DNA of 64,000 nt from CAYWMD01 sp964458575 (GTDB taxonomy: Bacteria > Verrucomicrobiota > Verrucomicrobiia > Limisphaerales > JADLHS01): positions 62,001-126,000 of the forward strand of contig CAYWMD010000006.1 in NCBI GenBank assembly GCA_964458575.1, in the 5' to 3' direction. Position numbers and translations under genes: made by a program. Positions 62,751-64,000 of the stretch are shown piece after piece. Numbering within the stretch: the first letter of the stretch is position 1; each line of letters opens with the position of its first letter. The notes under the pieces are model-generated. The model was not told the origin of the DNA. It made no database searches and saw only the letters and a program-made list of their open reading frames with translations.

Positions 62751-64000
62751 TTACGGTGACACCGCCCGATAAAACTGCTGGGTGGCATTGGTCGCGATTG
62801 TGTCGGTATATTGCAGCGTGCCGGTGGCGTTGGTCAAGTTGACGAGCGGCAACCAGCTCGTGAGGTTGCTCGATCGCAAAATGGTGACGCTGTCGCCGAT
62901 ATGTCCGCTCAGGACCAAGTGCACTTGATTCGACCCCGGCCACGTGACGGATTCAAATTGCAACGGCGCCGGGATGTCCGTGCAGGCGACCGTCACCGCA
63001 TCAAAGCATTGCGCTTTAAATTCCCCGCTGCCACCGGTCTGGCCATCGAGCCACAAGGTCATGTTGGTTCCCGTCACCACCACCGTCCCACTGAAGGGCA
63101 TCCAGGTGCCGCCCGTGTAACTTTGCGGCGGGTTCAGTTCAACAGCCGTGGCCCAGTTCGTTGAGGCGGTAGGACTGACCTTGACCGTGCAGGTGGTGTC
63201 ACTCGTTGAGTTCCCGCGCATCCAGCCGGAAATCGTGTACGTGCCACCCGGCACCAGACCGGTGATGTCCTGTCGCACGCCGGCGCCCCCGGCGGAACTG
63301 GAATTGGCGATCTGCTGATATTGAAAACCCGAGCCAAACACCGGCGACGCGGTTTCAATGCTCCAAACCGTGTTGGTGGGCGCCGGCTCTCGTTGATACG
63401 CGATCCACCCATTGGCCACGCCGCCCGAGTTGCCGCCCTCGAAGCTGGGATTCACGATGCCGGCGCATTGAACCGGTTTCGGCGTAACCGCAATGGTCGC
63501 CGAATTGGTGCTGTCACCCGCGGAGTTGTAGGCGCGCACCCGGTAGTAATAGGTCAATTCTGTCGTGAGCGCGGTTACATTGCGGCTCAGGACATCGCCC
63601 ACGTCCAGGTTCTCATACCCGCTCACAAAGCTGCTGAACGTGCTGTTGGTTGAAAGGTCGAGCCGGTAGCCCGTCGCTCCGCTCGCTGCGTTCCAGTTCG
63701 CCGTAAAACTGAAAGCCGCCGCGCCCGTTGCTGCCGTGGCCACCGGGGCAGACGGCGGAATCACCACCAGGGTCAGCATCGCCGGGCTGGAAGTGGCGCT
63801 GCCGTAGGCGTTGGTCACGATGCAACGATAGTTAGCCTCGTCGCTGCCATCCGCGGCTGCCACCGTCAGCATGTTGCTGGTGACACCCGAGTAATGCCCT
63901 CCGTTGGTGAGGTTCACGCCATTCTTCTGCCATTGGTAGGTCAACGGGGTTTCGCCTAAGACCGTAAGGGCAAAATTCGTCGTGCTGCCCACCGGAACAG
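62751..64000 (-). CDS. Large secreted Ig/fibronectin-type protein, C-terminal part
   Basis: The frame is open at the right edge, so only the last 416 or so residues are visible. They start with an Ig-like domain (ALTVLGETPLTYQWQKNGVN, then YRCIVTNAYGSATSSPAML), continue with a Fn3 domain (AAFSFTANWNAASGATGYRL), a beta-sandwich carbohydrate-binding-like domain (QCAGIVNPSFEGGNSG to TLWLDGQTGG), and end in the module SVTILRSSNLTSWLP with a closing TQQFYRAVSP. The upstream N-terminus is outside the window. It is probably a large cell-surface protein of the DUF1800/DUF1501 locus. Confidence 0.82.
   Translation of the reverse strand, partial: VPVGSTTNFALTVLGETPLTYQWQKNGVNLTNGGHYSGVTSNMLTVAAADGSDEANYRCIVTNAYGSATSSPAMLTLVVIPPSAPVATAATGAAAFSFTANWNAASGATGYRLDLSTNSTFSSFVSGYENLDVGDVLSRNVTALTTELTYYYRVRAYNSAGDSTNSATIAVTPKPVQCAGIVNPSFEGGNSGGVANGWIAYQREPAPTNTVWSIETASPVFGSGFQYQQIANSSSAGGAGVRQDITGLVPGGTYTISGWMRGNSTSDTTCTVKVSPTASTNWATAVELNPPQSYTGGTWMPFSGTVVVTGTNMTLWLDGQTGGSGEFKAQCFDAVTVACTDIPAPLQFESVTWPGSNQVHLVLSGHIGDSVTILRSSNLTSWLPLVNLTNATGTLQYTDTIATNATQQFYRAVSP

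Overview
The window is GC-rich and almost fully coding. It looks like a chromosomal segment from a Gram-negative member of the Verrucomicrobiota, probably a Limisphaerales (Pedosphaera-like, 'subdivision 3') organism. This is inferred from the gene repertoire, not from a marker-gene comparison. The pointers are a pseudopilin with an H-X9-DG motif, a DUF1501/DUF1800 pair, several secreted proteins sharing a short C-terminal beta-type module, Tat-exported Gfo/Idh/MocA and metallophosphoesterase proteins, a sialidase, a DUF6259-like glycosidase, and lpxB (LPS outer membrane). I saw no tRNA, rRNA, CRISPR array, integrase or transposase.

Layout. 1-2780: C-terminally truncated (by the window edge) secreted protein joining a Wza-type polysaccharide-export domain to a long ankyrin array. 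2953-6362 (minus): sigma-54 response regulator, class-I amidotransferase-like hydrolase, acpS, pdxJ. 6474-7321: VanZ-like and small SpoIIAA-like proteins. 7496-11343 (minus): plsY-gpsA, a PhyH dioxygenase and a sialidase. 11483-13970 (plus): a GnnA-like oxidoreductase, lpxB and a small membrane protein, joined by 4-base overlaps. 14016-24130 (minus): a SulP anion transporter followed by six genes of a hydrogenase-4/complex-I-like membrane complex whose large subunit has lost all four Ni-binding cysteines, then a zinc-ribbon protein. 24299-27726: Tat oxidoreductase, small wHTH-like protein, alpha/beta hydrolase, Tat metallophosphoesterase.

28037-30209: pseudopilin, and an ECF sigma/anti-sigma pair. 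30611-35280 (plus): secreted cupredoxin, rdgB, TPR protein, large secreted phosphoesterase. 35313-41692 (minus): transglutaminase-like, DUF6259-like and inositol-phosphatase genes in one tight operon, then a Kef-type antiporter. 42450-47103 (plus): tetrapyrrole operon hemX/ccsA-like, hemA, hemC, then, after a 185-bp palindromic repeat, a cobA-hemD fusion. 47122-57532: AEC transporter, an unknown conserved protein, an AONS-like PLP enzyme, sppA, upp, an M24 peptidase, a YugP-like protease, a sigma-70 factor, apt, an SGNH hydrolase, TfoX-N, a lipoprotein and an FtsB-like protein. 57552-64000 (minus): frr, a secreted propeller-like protein, and the DUF1800-DUF1501 pair next to a large Ig/Fn3 protein cut by the right edge.

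The most unusual pieces are the Ni-less Hyf-like complex next to a SulP transporter, the export-domain/ankyrin fusion, and the GnnA-like gene overlapping lpxB, which hints at a diamino-sugar lipid A. Functions rest on motifs read by eye; no database search was run.
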